Shown: positions 53,092-62,080 of the stretch, piece after piece
Layout: each line of letters begins with the position of its first letter
Position numbering within the stretch: position 1 is the first letter of the stretch
NCBI RefSeq assembly: GCF_042408735.1
Contig: NZ_JBHOQV010000109.1
Coordinates: 1 to 64,000, forward strand
Origin: Thermogemmatispora sp042408735
GTDB lineage: Bacteria; Chloroflexota; Ktedonobacteria; Ktedonobacterales; Ktedonobacteraceae
Direction of reading: 5' to 3'
DNA: 64,000 nucleotides
Position numbers and translations under genes: made by a program
Notes under the pieces: model-generated
What the model was told of the DNA's origin: nothing
Databases searched by the model: none
Seen by the model: the letters and a program-made list of their open reading frames with translations, nothing else

Positions 53092-54852
53092 TCAAGCGCT
53101 CCCCCGTCTCAGCACCGGCACCCCTTGCGGGTGAGGTCGCGGGCGCAGAGAACGCAGCAGCGCCAGTATCAACGAGCCATCGTGCTGATGGACGCGGTAG
53201 AGAGCCAGGCCGATCTTGGGCAAACTCAGGGTCTCCGCATAGACCAGATAGCGGCTCTCCCAGCGCGGTTGAAACTTCTTCTTAAAGGCCAGCAGCGAGG
53301 GGCCGCCCACCAGACCAGCCAGGCGTCCCGTCAGAAAGCTGATCCCGGCGGCGAGCAGCGTCTCATCCTCTTCCTGGTTACAGTTACTCAAGGGAGCCAG
53401 ACCCAGGCTGACCACCTCTGCTCCCTGCTCCTTCAAGAAAAAGAGCGAGCGCGTCAGCAGCAGCTCCATCGCGCCGGGGGTGGCCTGTGACGAGCGGCGC
53501 ATCAGGTCCAACGCCCAGCCGCGGCGTCCATAGATCGGCACGAAAGAGACAAAAGCCTGGACCGTCTGCCGCTCATCGACGGCCAGCGCATAGAGCTGAG
53601 GAGAGGTCTCGAAAGGATGGAAACGGCTCATACTAAAGCCCATTTCCGTGCTGCCCTTCTGTTGAAGCCACTCGCGTGAGATGCGGGCCATCTGAATCAG
53701 ATGCTCGGAAGAGGTCACGCGGCCCTCATAGAAGACCACCGTCAGCCCGGCTTTTTCAGCGCGGCGCGCGCTTGTGCGCAGATTGGCCATTGCCCCGCCC
53801 TGCAGCGAAAAAGCAGACAGCTCCACAATAGCATCTTCGCCAATCTTGAGCAAATGCAGGCCACAAGAGCGATAGTAGGGAGCCAGCTCAGCCCGCACCT
53901 GCCAGAAGACAGGCGTCCAATCCTGACGCTCGCAGAAAGCCACGAACTGCCGGATCAAGCCTGGCAGCTCGGCCTCTGGTCCCACGGGATCGCCGGCCAC
54001 CACAGCCGTCGTTCCCTGGAGCACAAAGCCAATCACCGCCCGGCCCGAATCTGCAAAGAAAAAGGACTTCTCGCCTACGAGTAGGTGGTAAGAAATCGAA
54101 TTCTGGCCGTAGAGGCGTACCAGCTCCTCAACGCGCTGGCGCTCACCGGCATGAGCAAGCAGGGCTGCCGCCACCGGGCGAAAGAGCCGCAGCATCCCGT
54201 ATCCCACCGCGCTCATACACAAGAGCGGAATAGCGCGCGCGAAGAGAAAAGCCGACGTTCCCCGCGGAAAGTGAAGATGGGCCCGGCTCAGCAGCCCCAG
54301 CAGGACCGCTTCCAGTCCCCAGCGATCGATCAGCGGCTCAAAATCGCTGTAAAGCGTCAGGAAACCACCGAGCGTATAGAAAAAGACAATACCCAGACCA
54401 AGGGCTAGAGCCAGATAGCCGCGGAAGATCGAAGGAGGATCGCTACGAGCCTGGAAGAGCGGAGCGCAGCAGCCCAGCAGAGCGGCCAGGCCCAAAACGC
54501 TCAAAGAAGGAAGCGATAATCCCCGGTGGGGGTGGGAAAGCGACAAGGCTGAGAGCAACAACAACAGCAAGGTCACCAGCCAGGCCTGGCGCTTTCCGCG
54601 TGCCAGACCGTAGGAAAGCATCAGCAGAAAGAAGCCGATCACCGCCGTCAAAGGGTGGACGTGCGGATGCGACCCAGCCAGAGGGGCCAACCAGGCATCG
54701 GGTAGGAGATCCCAGGCTGCCAGAGCGGGCACAAAAAGAGAAAGCATGTCAACCAAGCCCACCAAACCAATCACCGCGGCAATCCCCAGGCGGCTCAGGC
54801 GGCGAAGCTGTCGCTGAGCAGCGACGCTGCGAGGAAAAACAGCCCCTAACAT
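53092..54852 (-). CDS. MprF-like phosphatidylglycerol lysyltransferase (DUF2156 domain)
   Basis: 586 residues. The first ~245 contain about six membrane helices, fewer than the large MprF flippase domain. The cytoplasmic C-terminal part has the LPG-synthase (DUF2156) features YHLLVGEKSFFFADSGRAVIGFVLQGTTAVVAGDPVG, FWQVRAELAPYYRSCGLHLLKIGEDAIVEL, LRTSARRAEKAGLTVVFYE and VSLGLAPLSN. It probably uses an aminoacyl-tRNA to modify a lipid head group, but the amino acid cannot be told. GAAGAAGGGAA precedes the ATG. Confidence 0.87.
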   Translation of the reverse strand: MLGAVFPRSVAAQRQLRRLSRLGIAAVIGLVGLVDMLSLFVPALAAWDLLPDAWLAPLAGSHPHVHPLTAVIGFFLLMLSYGLARGKRQAWLVTLLLLLLSALSLSHPHRGLSLPSLSVLGLAALLGCCAPLFQARSDPPSIFRGYLALALGLGIVFFYTLGGFLTLYSDFEPLIDRWGLEAVLLGLLSRAHLHFPRGTSAFLFARAIPLLCMSAVGYGMLRLFRPVAAALLAHAGERQRVEELVRLYGQNSISYHLLVGEKSFFFADSGRAVIGFVLQGTTAVVAGDPVGPEAELPGLIRQFVAFCERQDWTPVFWQVRAELAPYYRSCGLHLLKIGEDAIVELSAFSLQGGAMANLRTSARRAEKAGLTVVFYEGRVTSSEHLIQMARISREWLQQKGSTEMGFSMSRFHPFETSPQLYALAVDERQTVQAFVSFVPIYGRRGWALDLMRRSSQATPGAMELLLTRSLFFLKEQGAEVVSLGLAPLSNCNQEEDETLLAAGISFLTGRLAGLVGGPSLLAFKKKFQPRWESRYLVYAETLSLPKIGLALYRVHQHDGSLILALLRSLRPRPHPQGVPVLRRGSA

Positions 54853-54953
54853 AAAATTCCCTTCTTCAACTTCTCTTCTGTACTGAGTGATCGAGTTGCC
54901 TGTTCTGTCGCGACAAAAACGCAGGTCGCTTCCATGCAGACCAGCGAACAGCC

Positions 54954-55011
54954 ACCTGAAAGGTGCCTGGAGAGAGCAACATCCAGGAGAGTCGGCTCTT
55001 GCCTTTCAGGT
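54954..55011. ncRNA. Compact three-way junction fold, putative structured RNA
   Basis: ACCTGAAAGG (54954-54963) pairs perfectly with CCTTTCAGGT (55002-55011). The 38 bases between form two hairpins: CCTGGA (54966-54971) with TCCAGG (54982-54987), and AGAG (54988-54991) with CTCT (54996-54999) around TCGG. Linkers are only two bases, none, and two bases. A rival hairpin CACCT-GAA-AGGTG (54953-54965) would break the closing stem. On the minus strand it would be about 100 bases upstream of the lysyltransferase start. Transcription is not shown. Confidence 0.5.
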
Positions 55012-55148
55012 TCCTCTTTAGTTCCACTAGAGTTAGACGTGGGAGCGGCCGAGAAAGTTGCGGGAGCTAGGATCTCTGGAGCAGGGGCTGACTCGGCCAG
55101 GGAGCGCTTTCGGAGCCACGGGTGGTGCGGGCCTGGCTGTCTATTTGC

Positions 55149-55177
55149 TTGCATCAGATGCTGATTAAGAATATACT
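55149..55177 (+). promoter_or_regulatory. Promoter of the small gene at 55240
   Basis: TTGCAT (55149-55154) and TATACT (55172-55177) are 17 bases apart, with the start expected near 55184. Confidence 0.7.
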
Positions 55178-55239
55178 GCATAAAGAAAAAGATTCCCATG
55201 GAAGGAAGATCGGAGCAAGTGTACAGAAAGGATAAGAAA

Positions 55240-55581
55240 ATGAACTTCTCACTGCTCAACAAGCTTGTCCTGGCGGCCAGGAGGGACGGTCTGACCCTCC
55301 AATGGAGCCTGATCCATCTGCTTGAGCGGCTTGAGCGCTACGAGCAGCGGCTCAGCCGAGTGCGCTACTGGGGTGGGGGCAGCGAAGAAAGCGAAGCGCA
55401 GCAGCTCCGGCTAGACAGCGAGGCCCTTGCGCTCGTGCTGGCAGCCGTCTTAAAAGCCTATCCAGCCGGAGCCGACCTTGTCCTTGAAGAGCAGTGCCAG
55501 CCGGAGCCGGCTTCCCCGCCGAACAAACTGGAGTTGGACCAGCGAGATGGGCAGGTCAGCGGAAGACAAGAGCCTTCCTAG
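55240..55581 (+). CDS. Small protein of unknown function
   Basis: 113 residues, largely helical and charged at first (LLNKLVLAARRDGLTLQWSLIHLLERLERYEQRLSRVRYW), then an acidic and Pro/Gln-rich tail. ATG at 55240 is favoured by AAAGGAT eight bases upstream and by the promoter; an ATG 14 codons earlier would leave a very short leader. No domain recognised. The sigma factor gene follows on the same strand after 213 bases. Confidence 0.6.
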   Translation: MNFSLLNKLVLAARRDGLTLQWSLIHLLERLERYEQRLSRVRYWGGGSEESEAQQLRLDSEALALVLAAVLKAYPAGADLVLEEQCQPEPASPPNKLELDQRDGQVSGRQEPS

Positions 55582-55730
55582 TCCTGGGCCGGCGTAGCGA
55601 ATTTGCCGAGCCGGCAGAAGCCGGAGAGCCAGGCTGGCCCGGCCGGCGTCTTGGGGGGCAGAGCTGAGCTGACAAAGGTTAGTTTCTGCTTAGAAAAGCC
55701 CACAGCGGAGCTTATCCGCCGCGCTTGCGC

Positions 55731-55759
55731 TTGTCTTATGTGCTGAAAGACGCTACCCT
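55731..55759 (+). promoter_or_regulatory. Possible promoter of the sigma factor gene
   Basis: TTGTCT (55731-55736) and TACCCT (55754-55759) are 17 bases apart, 36 bases before the ATG. The -10 is a moderate match. Confidence 0.45.
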
Positions 55760-55794
55760 GTTTAGTAGGAAGAACGAAAGCGAGGCAACGGTGT

Positions 55795-56433
55795 ATGCAA
55801 ATAGATCAGAAACAAGAAAGTTCCTGGCGAGGGAAGCGCCCAAGCGATGGGCACCTTGCCCAGCGTGCTCTGGAGGGAGACGAAAGGGCCTTTGAAGCGC
55901 TCGTCCAGCGCTACAGTGGCCCGCTTTTCAGCTTCATCTGTCACTTTCTTGGCGACTACGATCAGGCTTGCGATATTTTGCAGCAAGTCTTTCTCCAGCT
56001 CTATCTCTCGCTGCCCGGCCTCCACCTGGGAGTTCCTCTGAAGCCCTGGCTCTTCCAGGTCGCGCGCAATCGCTGTCTTGATGAACTCAGAAGAAAGAGG
56101 GCCCTGACCTTCTCCGAACTAGAGAGTGGGGGAGGAGGCGGAGAAGAAGAGGAGCTGCCCATGGCCGTCGAAAGCATAGCGGATGGGCGCCCGCTGCCCG
56201 AGGAGCTAGCCGAGCGTCGTGATCTCCAGCGGCTGCTTTTAGGAGCCATTCAAGGCTTACCGCCCCGCTTTCGGGCCGTTGTGCTGCTGCGCTACACGGC
56301 CCAATTGAGCTTTGCAGAGATTGGGCAGGCGCTCAGCATGCCCGAAGCCACCGCCAAGACCTATTTCCAGCGTTCCAAACCTTTCCTGCGTGCCTCCCTG
56401 AGTGGGCAGGTACGAGCCGGAACCCCCTCCTGA
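55795..56433 (+). CDS. ECF-type RNA polymerase sigma factor
   Basis: Region 2 is at about residues 22-92 (LAQRALEGDERAFEALVQRYSGPLFSFICHFLGDYDQACDILQQVFLQLYLSLP, PWLFQVARNRCLDELRRKR). An acidic, Gly/Glu-rich linker follows, then region 4 (about 140-200; LQRLLLGAIQGLPPRFRAVVLLRYTAQLSFAEIGQALSMPEATAKTYFQRS). 212 residues. No anti-sigma factor is next to it; the downstream gene is convergent. The signal it answers is unknown. Confidence 0.93.
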   Translation: MQIDQKQESSWRGKRPSDGHLAQRALEGDERAFEALVQRYSGPLFSFICHFLGDYDQACDILQQVFLQLYLSLPGLHLGVPLKPWLFQVARNRCLDELRRKRALTFSELESGGGGGEEEELPMAVESIADGRPLPEELAERRDLQRLLLGAIQGLPPRFRAVVLLRYTAQLSFAEIGQALSMPEATAKTYFQRSKPFLRASLSGQVRAGTPS

Positions 56434-56456
56434 CAGGCCGGAGAGGAAGCGGCCTG
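56434..56456. terminator. Hairpin directly after the sigma factor gene
   Basis: CAGGCCG (56434-56440) pairs perfectly with CGGCCTG (56450-56456) around a 9-base loop, starting at the base after the stop codon. Convergent with the WYL gene; no U-tract. Confidence 0.6.
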
Positions 56457-56508
56457 CCAGGCAGACGGGGCGCTGCCGCTGCCGATGCCGCTACGCAGTC
56501 TGGCCTGA

Positions 56509-57522
56509 CTAGAAGTTAGAAGCGTCCTTCACCTCCTCACGATAGAGCGTTGCAATGCGCTCTGCCGTGGTCAGCACTGCGGCCCGCAGGCGAGCCGGAC
56601 TAAGGACCACGGCCTCGCTGCCCAGAGAGAGCACGAAGGCCACGGCCTCCTGCAGCGACTCCTGTTGCACGCGCACCAGCACGCTTCCATCGGCCTCCTC
56701 GCGCAGCACGGCATAGTTGCCGCGCAGGCGGTAGCGCGCCGCCGCTTTGACGCGCAGGGTAACCGCCAGCGGCTGCTCCTTCTCGGTCAGGTGACGCCGC
56801 GCCTCCCTCCAATAGCTCGCCAAATCGAAATCCGGTCGTGGCTGAATCCGCTCCTGGCGAACACGCAGATCCTGAATATAGCCCACGCGGAAGATCTCGA
56901 TCGCCTGACTCACATGGCAGAAAGCCACCAGGTACCAGACCCCGGTACGCACCTGGCGCGATGTCAGCCCCTTATAGACCAGGCCGTAGGGATCCACCCG
57001 CAGCCAGCGCAGGGCCGGCATGGCCTGGCGTGTCGTCCAGGGATAGAGCAGATCGAGGCGGCGCCCGGCCAGCACCGCATCACGAATGCTTTCCAGGAAG
57101 GCCCCCGTTGTCCCATCGCCGTCCCAAGCCGTGGTATCAAACAAAATATGCTCGCGCGCAGCCTTGATGTCGGCGCGATACTCCTCTGGCAGGGCGGCCT
57201 CCAGCTTAAACAAGGCCCGGTGCAAATCATCGTCGTCGGCAAAGAGGCTGTAGTTGCCGGCCATATCTACACCGAGCACCAGCGAGACCGCTTCCTCGCG
57301 CGTAAATACCCTTGCATCAAAATGGTAGTTATCTGCAAGATAGTAGCCACCGCCCGGGCCATAATCCATCGCGATGGGCACATGGGCGAGCGAAAGAGCA
57401 TCGATATCGCGATAGATGGTGCGTGCTGAAACCCCCAGAATGCTGGCCAGCCGCTGGGCCGTCATCTTCCCGCGTGCTTGCAGGAGCAGAGTAATCGCCA
57501 GCAAGCGCTCTATCTTCTGCAT
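56509..57522 (-). CDS. HTH-WYL domain transcriptional regulator (YafY/DeoR-like)
   Basis: Residues 1-60 are a DeoR-type helix-turn-helix (IERLLAITLLLQARGKMTAQRLASILGVSARTIYRDIDAL). The WYL domain (about 140-230) has RLDLLYPWTT, LRVDPYGLVYKG and TGVWYLVAFCHVSQAIEIFRVGYIQDLRV, and a WCX-like C-terminus follows. 337 residues. A promoter 10 bases before the ATG suggests a leaderless transcript. It is divergent from the ABC exporter genes, a common arrangement for a regulator and its target. Confidence 0.92.
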   Translation of the reverse strand: MQKIERLLAITLLLQARGKMTAQRLASILGVSARTIYRDIDALSLAHVPIAMDYGPGGGYYLADNYHFDARVFTREEAVSLVLGVDMAGNYSLFADDDDLHRALFKLEAALPEEYRADIKAAREHILFDTTAWDGDGTTGAFLESIRDAVLAGRRLDLLYPWTTRQAMPALRWLRVDPYGLVYKGLTSRQVRTGVWYLVAFCHVSQAIEIFRVGYIQDLRVRQERIQPRPDFDLASYWREARRHLTEKEQPLAVTLRVKAAARYRLRGNYAVLREEADGSVLVRVQQESLQEAVAFVLSLGSEAVVLSPARLRAAVLTTAERIATLYREEVKDASNF

Positions 57523-57528
57523 ACCTCT

Positions 57529-57557
57529 AGTATGGAACGATCCTTCTGAAAAGACAA
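57529..57557 (-). promoter_or_regulatory. Promoter of the WYL gene, next to the start codon
   Basis: On the minus strand TTGTCT (57552-57557) and CATACT (57529-57534) are 17 bases apart; the -10 ends only six bases before the ATG. The -10 is a weak match (4 of 6). Confidence 0.45.
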
Positions 57558-57700
57558 GGGATAATGTGGAACACTCTGCCTCATCGTGCCGCTCTGAATC
57601 GCATCTGCCGCTTGCTTGTTCCCTGAATGGGCGCTAAAGCGAGCCAGCGGCTCTCTGGCTCAGCCAATTTCATCCTTTCTTTCTCCGATTGAGCCAAAGA

Positions 57701-57718
57701 CTGACAGCTCTTTGTCAG
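57701..57718. promoter_or_regulatory. Inverted repeat upstream of the ABC exporter
   Basis: CTGACA-GCTCTT-TGTCAG (57701-57718) is a perfect 6-6-6 inverted repeat in the 328-base divergent gap between the WYL regulator and the ABC genes. It could be the WYL binding site. Confidence 0.45.
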
Positions 57719-57850
57719 CTATAGGCGCCTAGACTGTTTCTGGAGGAACGCCCAAATCTTCCGGAACAGGCGGTGCGTCCTCTCGCCGGGCCTGTCCGAT
57801 AGAAGTCCTCACCCGTTGCGGTCGATGCCTGCCAGAAAGGAACACATCTC

Positions 57851-59779
57851 ATGTCAGCGATCGTCGCCGAAGCGATGCGCAAAACATTCTTTTCCCTCGA
57901 TATTGCCTGGTGGAGAAGCAACTGGCGCATCTGCAAGCGCATCATAGGCCTCTTGAAGCCTTACTGGCTCTCCTCGCTAGGAGCGGTCATCTCGATGGTC
58001 CTGGCCACCGTAGCGGCTCTGGTGGTCCCCTGGCTCTTGGCCTGGGTCATCGACGTCGGCATCAGAGGGGGGCAATTTCACAGCCTCTTGCTGGCCGCGG
58101 GCGCCATTCTGCTCATCAGCGCCCTGCGCGGCCTCTTTTCCTACGGTCAGAGCTATCTCTCGCAGGCCGTTTCCTGTCATGTTGCCTATGATCTACGCAA
58201 CCAGGTCTACGACCACCTACAGCGGCTCGACTTCTCTTTTCATGATGATGCCGAGACCGGTCAACTCATGTCGCGGCTGACCGTTGATATCGAAGGGGTG
58301 CGCAACTTTATTCCTCTGGGGCTGCTGCGTGCTCTTGTGGCAATTGTTACCTTTGGCGCTGTAGCTATTATTTTGCTTCAGCTTGACATTTTTCTTGCTC
58401 TCATCACACTTCTCAGCGTCCCTCTGTTGATGCTGCTGGCTGTCCAGGTGGGCAAGCGCCTGCGCCCGCTCTGGGAAAAGGTTCAGCAAGAGAACGGTGT
58501 ACTGGGCACCATCATGCAAGAGAGCCTGAGTGGCATGCGCATTGTCAAATCCTTTGCCCGCGAGCCGTTCGAAGTCGAGAAATACGATCGACAGAATCGC
58601 AAACTTCGCGAGCTGAATCTAGAGGCCATGCGTCTCTCGGCCTGGAATCAGCCCTTGATGGTGCTCGTTCTCAACCTGATCACCGTCCTGCTGGTTTGGG
58701 TAGGAGGAGTAGCCGTCATTGGTCATCGGCTGAGCCTGGGCACGCTGGTAGCGGTCACCCAGTATGTGCTGGTGTTGGGGACGCCGACGCGCACGCTGGG
58801 CTTCATGGTGACCTGGTTCATGCGGGGCATCTCCTCGGCGGCCCGCATCTTCGAGATACTCGACACGCCCCCCGTAATCACCGATGCCCCGGGGGCGCGC
58901 GAGCTACGGGACGTGCGCGGCCATATCCGGTACGAGCGCGTCTCCTTTGCCTACGCGGGCGGACAGGAGGTCCTGCACGATATCTCCATCGAGGCCCGAC
59001 CGGGCGAGATCATCGCCATTCTTGGAGCCACCGGGGCTGGCAAGAGCACCCTGCTGCACCTGCTCCCGCGCTTCTACGACGTCAGCGCCGGGCGGATTAC
59101 CATCGATGGTCACGACGTGCGCCAGGTGACCCTGGCCTCACTGCGGCGCTCCGTCGGGCTGGTCCTGCAGGACGTCTTCCTCTTCAATGCCACCCTGCGC
59201 GAAAACATCGCCTATGGAGTGGAGGAGGCCAGCGATGAACAGATCGTAGCCGCGGCCAAAATCGCCCGCATCCACGACTTCATCTGCAGCCTGCCCAACG
59301 GCTACGACACCTGGGTTGGGGAGCGCGGCGTGACTCTCTCCGGAGGGCAGAAGCAGCGCATTGCCATTGCGCGCACCCTGCTCCTCAACCCTCCCATTCT
59401 CATCCTGGACGACTCGACCTCCAGCGTCGACATGGAGACCGAGTATTTGATCCAGCAAGCCCTGGAGGCGGTCATGCGCGGGCGCACGACCTTCGTTGTG
59501 GCCTCGCGCCTGCGCACCATCAAGCACGCCCATCAGATTCTCATTCTTGACCGGGGGCGCATCGTTGAGCGAGGCACGCACGAAAGTCTCCTGGCTCGCA
59601 ACGGCCTCTATCGCCGCCTCTACGACCTGCAGTTGCGCGAGCAGGAGGAATTTGAGGAACGCTATTATCGACAGCAGCACCCTACTCACGGCGGAGAGGC
59701 CAACCGGGCTGAGGAGCCAGCGAAATCGCCGATCCTGACGAAGGAGAGCTGTTGTCAGCAGAGAGGAGGGAAGAGATGA
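57851..59779 (+). CDS. ABC exporter half-transporter with degenerate ATP site (subunit 1)
   Basis: Residues about 35-335 form a six-helix ABC exporter membrane domain; the ATPase domain follows. Walker A is GATGAGKST, the signature is LSGGQ, and Walker B is ILILDD, with Asp in place of the catalytic Glu. The H-loop reads VASRL instead of the usual IAHRL. These changes are typical of the degenerate-site subunit of heterodimeric exporters such as TM287/288. 642 residues. AAAGGAA precedes the ATG. Its stop overlaps the start of the partner by ATGA. Confidence 0.93.
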   Translation: MSAIVAEAMRKTFFSLDIAWWRSNWRICKRIIGLLKPYWLSSLGAVISMVLATVAALVVPWLLAWVIDVGIRGGQFHSLLLAAGAILLISALRGLFSYGQSYLSQAVSCHVAYDLRNQVYDHLQRLDFSFHDDAETGQLMSRLTVDIEGVRNFIPLGLLRALVAIVTFGAVAIILLQLDIFLALITLLSVPLLMLLAVQVGKRLRPLWEKVQQENGVLGTIMQESLSGMRIVKSFAREPFEVEKYDRQNRKLRELNLEAMRLSAWNQPLMVLVLNLITVLLVWVGGVAVIGHRLSLGTLVAVTQYVLVLGTPTRTLGFMVTWFMRGISSAARIFEILDTPPVITDAPGARELRDVRGHIRYERVSFAYAGGQEVLHDISIEARPGEIIAILGATGAGKSTLLHLLPRFYDVSAGRITIDGHDVRQVTLASLRRSVGLVLQDVFLFNATLRENIAYGVEEASDEQIVAAAKIARIHDFICSLPNGYDTWVGERGVTLSGGQKQRIAIARTLLLNPPILILDDSTSSVDMETEYLIQQALEAVMRGRTTFVVASRLRTIKHAHQILILDRGRIVERGTHESLLARNGLYRRLYDLQLREQEEFEERYYRQQHPTHGGEANRAEEPAKSPILTKESCCQQRGGKR

Positions 59780-61704
59780 AGGATCAGCGGCGACAAGCCG
59801 GGCGACACCAGGCCAGCCGCGCCTATCTGGAGCGACGGCGCCGGCTCTTGTGGGAGGAGAACACCCTGGCCAGTGCCGACGAGAGCGAGACGCGCCGCTT
59901 TGACTGGCGCTCCATTCGCCTCTTTGGTCTTTATCTGGCGCGCTACAAGGGACTCACCGCCCTCAGTGTCCTGCTGATGCTCATCTACACCGCCACCAAC
60001 CTGGCCAATCCCTACCTCATCGAGGTCGCCATCGACCAGTTCATCACTCGGGGCGACCTGGGGGGGCTGGCCCTGATCTGCCTGCTGCTCCTGCTAGTCA
60101 ACGTTGTCATGTGGCAGGCCCAATACTGGCAAATCTGGACCATGTCCTGGGCGGGACAACAAGTGCTCTACCTGCTCAGCTCTGACATGTTCAAGCATCT
60201 GCAGCAGCTTGCCTTGAGCTTTTACGATCGCACCCAGATCGGGCGCGTCATGTCGCGCCTGCAGAGCGATATCGACGTACTGGAGAGCATGCTCAGCTCC
60301 GGTCTGCTCTCTATTCTCGGCTCGCTAGTGGCCCTGGTAGGCATCATCGGGGCCATGATCGCCATGAATGCCTGGCTGGCCCTGCTCTCCTTCGCCGTCC
60401 TGCCGGTCATGTTCGTCATCGCGGCCTTCTGGTCGCGCCATGCCGAGCGCTCCTTCCGACGTACCCGGGCTGCTATCTCCCTGGTCAATGCCACTCTCCA
60501 GGAAAATATTTCAGGGATGCGCGTCATCCAGAGTCTGGCGCGTGAAGGGCGCAACCGTGGCGAGTTCGACGAACTGAACGCCTACAATCGTGATACCAAC
60601 CTGGAGGCAAACCGCATTTCCTCGCTCGTGCTCCCGCTGGTCGAAGTCGTGGCGGCGGTCGCCATTGCCCTGGTTGTGGTCTACGGAGGGATGGAGGTCG
60701 CGCGCGGCACTCTGCAAGTGGGCGTCCTGGTTGCCTTCACCCTCTATATCAATCGCTTCTTTGATCCCATTCGAGAACTGAGCATGCAGTACACTCAGCT
60801 TCAGCGTGCCGCCGTGGCCGCCGAGCGCATTTATCAGATCCTCTCGATACCCGTGGACATCACCGACAGGCCCGGGGCGCGCGAGCTGCCGCCGATCCGG
60901 GGCGAGATCGAATTTCGCAACGTCACTTTTGGCTATACACCCCGCTACACGGTGCTGCGCGGACTAAACCTGCACATCGAGCCTGGGCAGACCGTGGCGA
61001 TCGTTGGGCCGACCGGGGCCGGTAAGACCACCATTGCCGGCCTGGTCACGCGCTTCTACGATGTCCAGGAGGGGGCTGTCCTCATCGATGGGCATGATGT
61101 GCGCGACGTCACCCAGCGCTCGCTGCGCCGGCAGATCGGAGTTGTGCCCCAGGACCCCTTTCTCTTTACAGGGACCGTCAAAGAGAACATCCGCTACGGT
61201 CGGCTGGAGGCCAGCGACGAGGAGATCATCGCGGCGGCGCGCGCCGTGGGCCTGCACGAGCTGGTCGAACGCCTTCCCCAGGGCTACGAGACACCCATCC
61301 GCGAGCGTGGGCGCAACCTGAGTATGGGCCAGCGCCAGCTCATCGCCTTCGCTCGCGCGCTCCTGGCCGACCCGCGCATCCTCATTCTGGACGAGGCGAC
61401 GGCCAACATCGACACCGTCACCGAGCTGATCGTTCAGCAAGGGCTTCAGCGCTTGCTGCAGGGACGCACCGCCATTGTGATCGCTCATCGCCTCTCGACC
61501 ATCAAGAACGCCGACCTGATCGTCGTGCTCCAACAGGGGCAGGTTGTCGAGCAGGGCAGGCACGAAGAGCTGCTGGCCCGTAACGGAGTCTACGCCAAGC
61601 TCTATGCGATGGGCTTTCGTGAGTCCTCCGAGCCAGGGGCGGGCCAGGCTCCAGAGCCTGAGCTGGCGGAAAGGTGCCAGCTCCAGAAAAGGGTCGTTTC
61701 CTGA
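59776..61704 (+). CDS. ABC exporter half-transporter with canonical ATP site (subunit 2)
   Basis: Same plan: a charged N-terminal ~45 residues, six membrane helices, then the ATPase with Walker A GPTGAGKTT, signature LSMGQ (Gly to Met), Walker B ILILDEATA with the catalytic Glu, and IAHRL with the H-loop His. Its intact Walker site pairs with LSGGQ of subunit 1, while LSMGQ pairs with the altered site, as expected for a heterodimer. 642 residues. ATG at 59776 has GAGGAGGGA upstream and overlaps the previous stop; a TTG further up is less likely. The substrate is unknown (drug, lipid or peptide). Confidence 0.94.
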   Translation: MKDQRRQAGRHQASRAYLERRRRLLWEENTLASADESETRRFDWRSIRLFGLYLARYKGLTALSVLLMLIYTATNLANPYLIEVAIDQFITRGDLGGLALICLLLLLVNVVMWQAQYWQIWTMSWAGQQVLYLLSSDMFKHLQQLALSFYDRTQIGRVMSRLQSDIDVLESMLSSGLLSILGSLVALVGIIGAMIAMNAWLALLSFAVLPVMFVIAAFWSRHAERSFRRTRAAISLVNATLQENISGMRVIQSLAREGRNRGEFDELNAYNRDTNLEANRISSLVLPLVEVVAAVAIALVVVYGGMEVARGTLQVGVLVAFTLYINRFFDPIRELSMQYTQLQRAAVAAERIYQILSIPVDITDRPGARELPPIRGEIEFRNVTFGYTPRYTVLRGLNLHIEPGQTVAIVGPTGAGKTTIAGLVTRFYDVQEGAVLIDGHDVRDVTQRSLRRQIGVVPQDPFLFTGTVKENIRYGRLEASDEEIIAAARAVGLHELVERLPQGYETPIRERGRNLSMGQRQLIAFARALLADPRILILDEATANIDTVTELIVQQGLQRLLQGRTAIVIAHRLSTIKNADLIVVLQQGQVVEQGRHEELLARNGVYAKLYAMGFRESSEPGAGQAPEPELAERCQLQKRVVS

Positions 61705-61779
61705 CGCGGCCTGCAGCGACAGCGTGGGCCGGAGCTGCCTGACGCCAGGAAGGAGAAAGGCGGCCCCGGCCTTGCCGGC

Positions 61780-61809
61780 TTGACAGAGCGGGGGAGAGCT
61801 TTTTATCAT
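61780..61809 (+). promoter_or_regulatory. Promoter upstream of the FAD oxidoreductase
   Basis: Consensus TTGACA (61780-61785) and TATCAT (61804-61809) are 18 bases apart. The gene starts about 265 bases after the expected start point. Confidence 0.65.
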
Positions 61810-61815
61810 CAATCA

Positions 61816-62080
61816 TAGATAGGATGGTTGTCAGGTGGTAGCGTGGCCTGCCCGGGATGTGCAGGACCGCCATCGCCCAGGAGCCGCGCGGCTCTTCTCC
61901 TCCGCTAGCCGGCTGCCTTGCGGGATGTGCCCGGTTGCTCCTGACGCATTGCTCCCCAGAGGGCATGCTGTAGCGTGCCGCCGTCGTTATCTCGCCAGGG
62001 CTTCGCGCCCTTGGGAGGGAGGACGGTGATGCGCATCTCGCACGGATTGCCGCGCTACTGCCCTTGTGAAAAGGAGCTTT
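61816..62080 (+). promoter_or_regulatory. Long structured leader of unknown type
   Basis: The leader holds a perfect 14-base palindrome GAGCCGCGCGGCTC (61882-61895), a CCAGGGC-TTCGC-GCCCTTGG hairpin near 61995-62014, and two copies of GGGATGTGC 65 bases or so apart. It matches none of the riboswitch classes I know. It may be a control element or only a long untranslated region. Confidence 0.35.
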
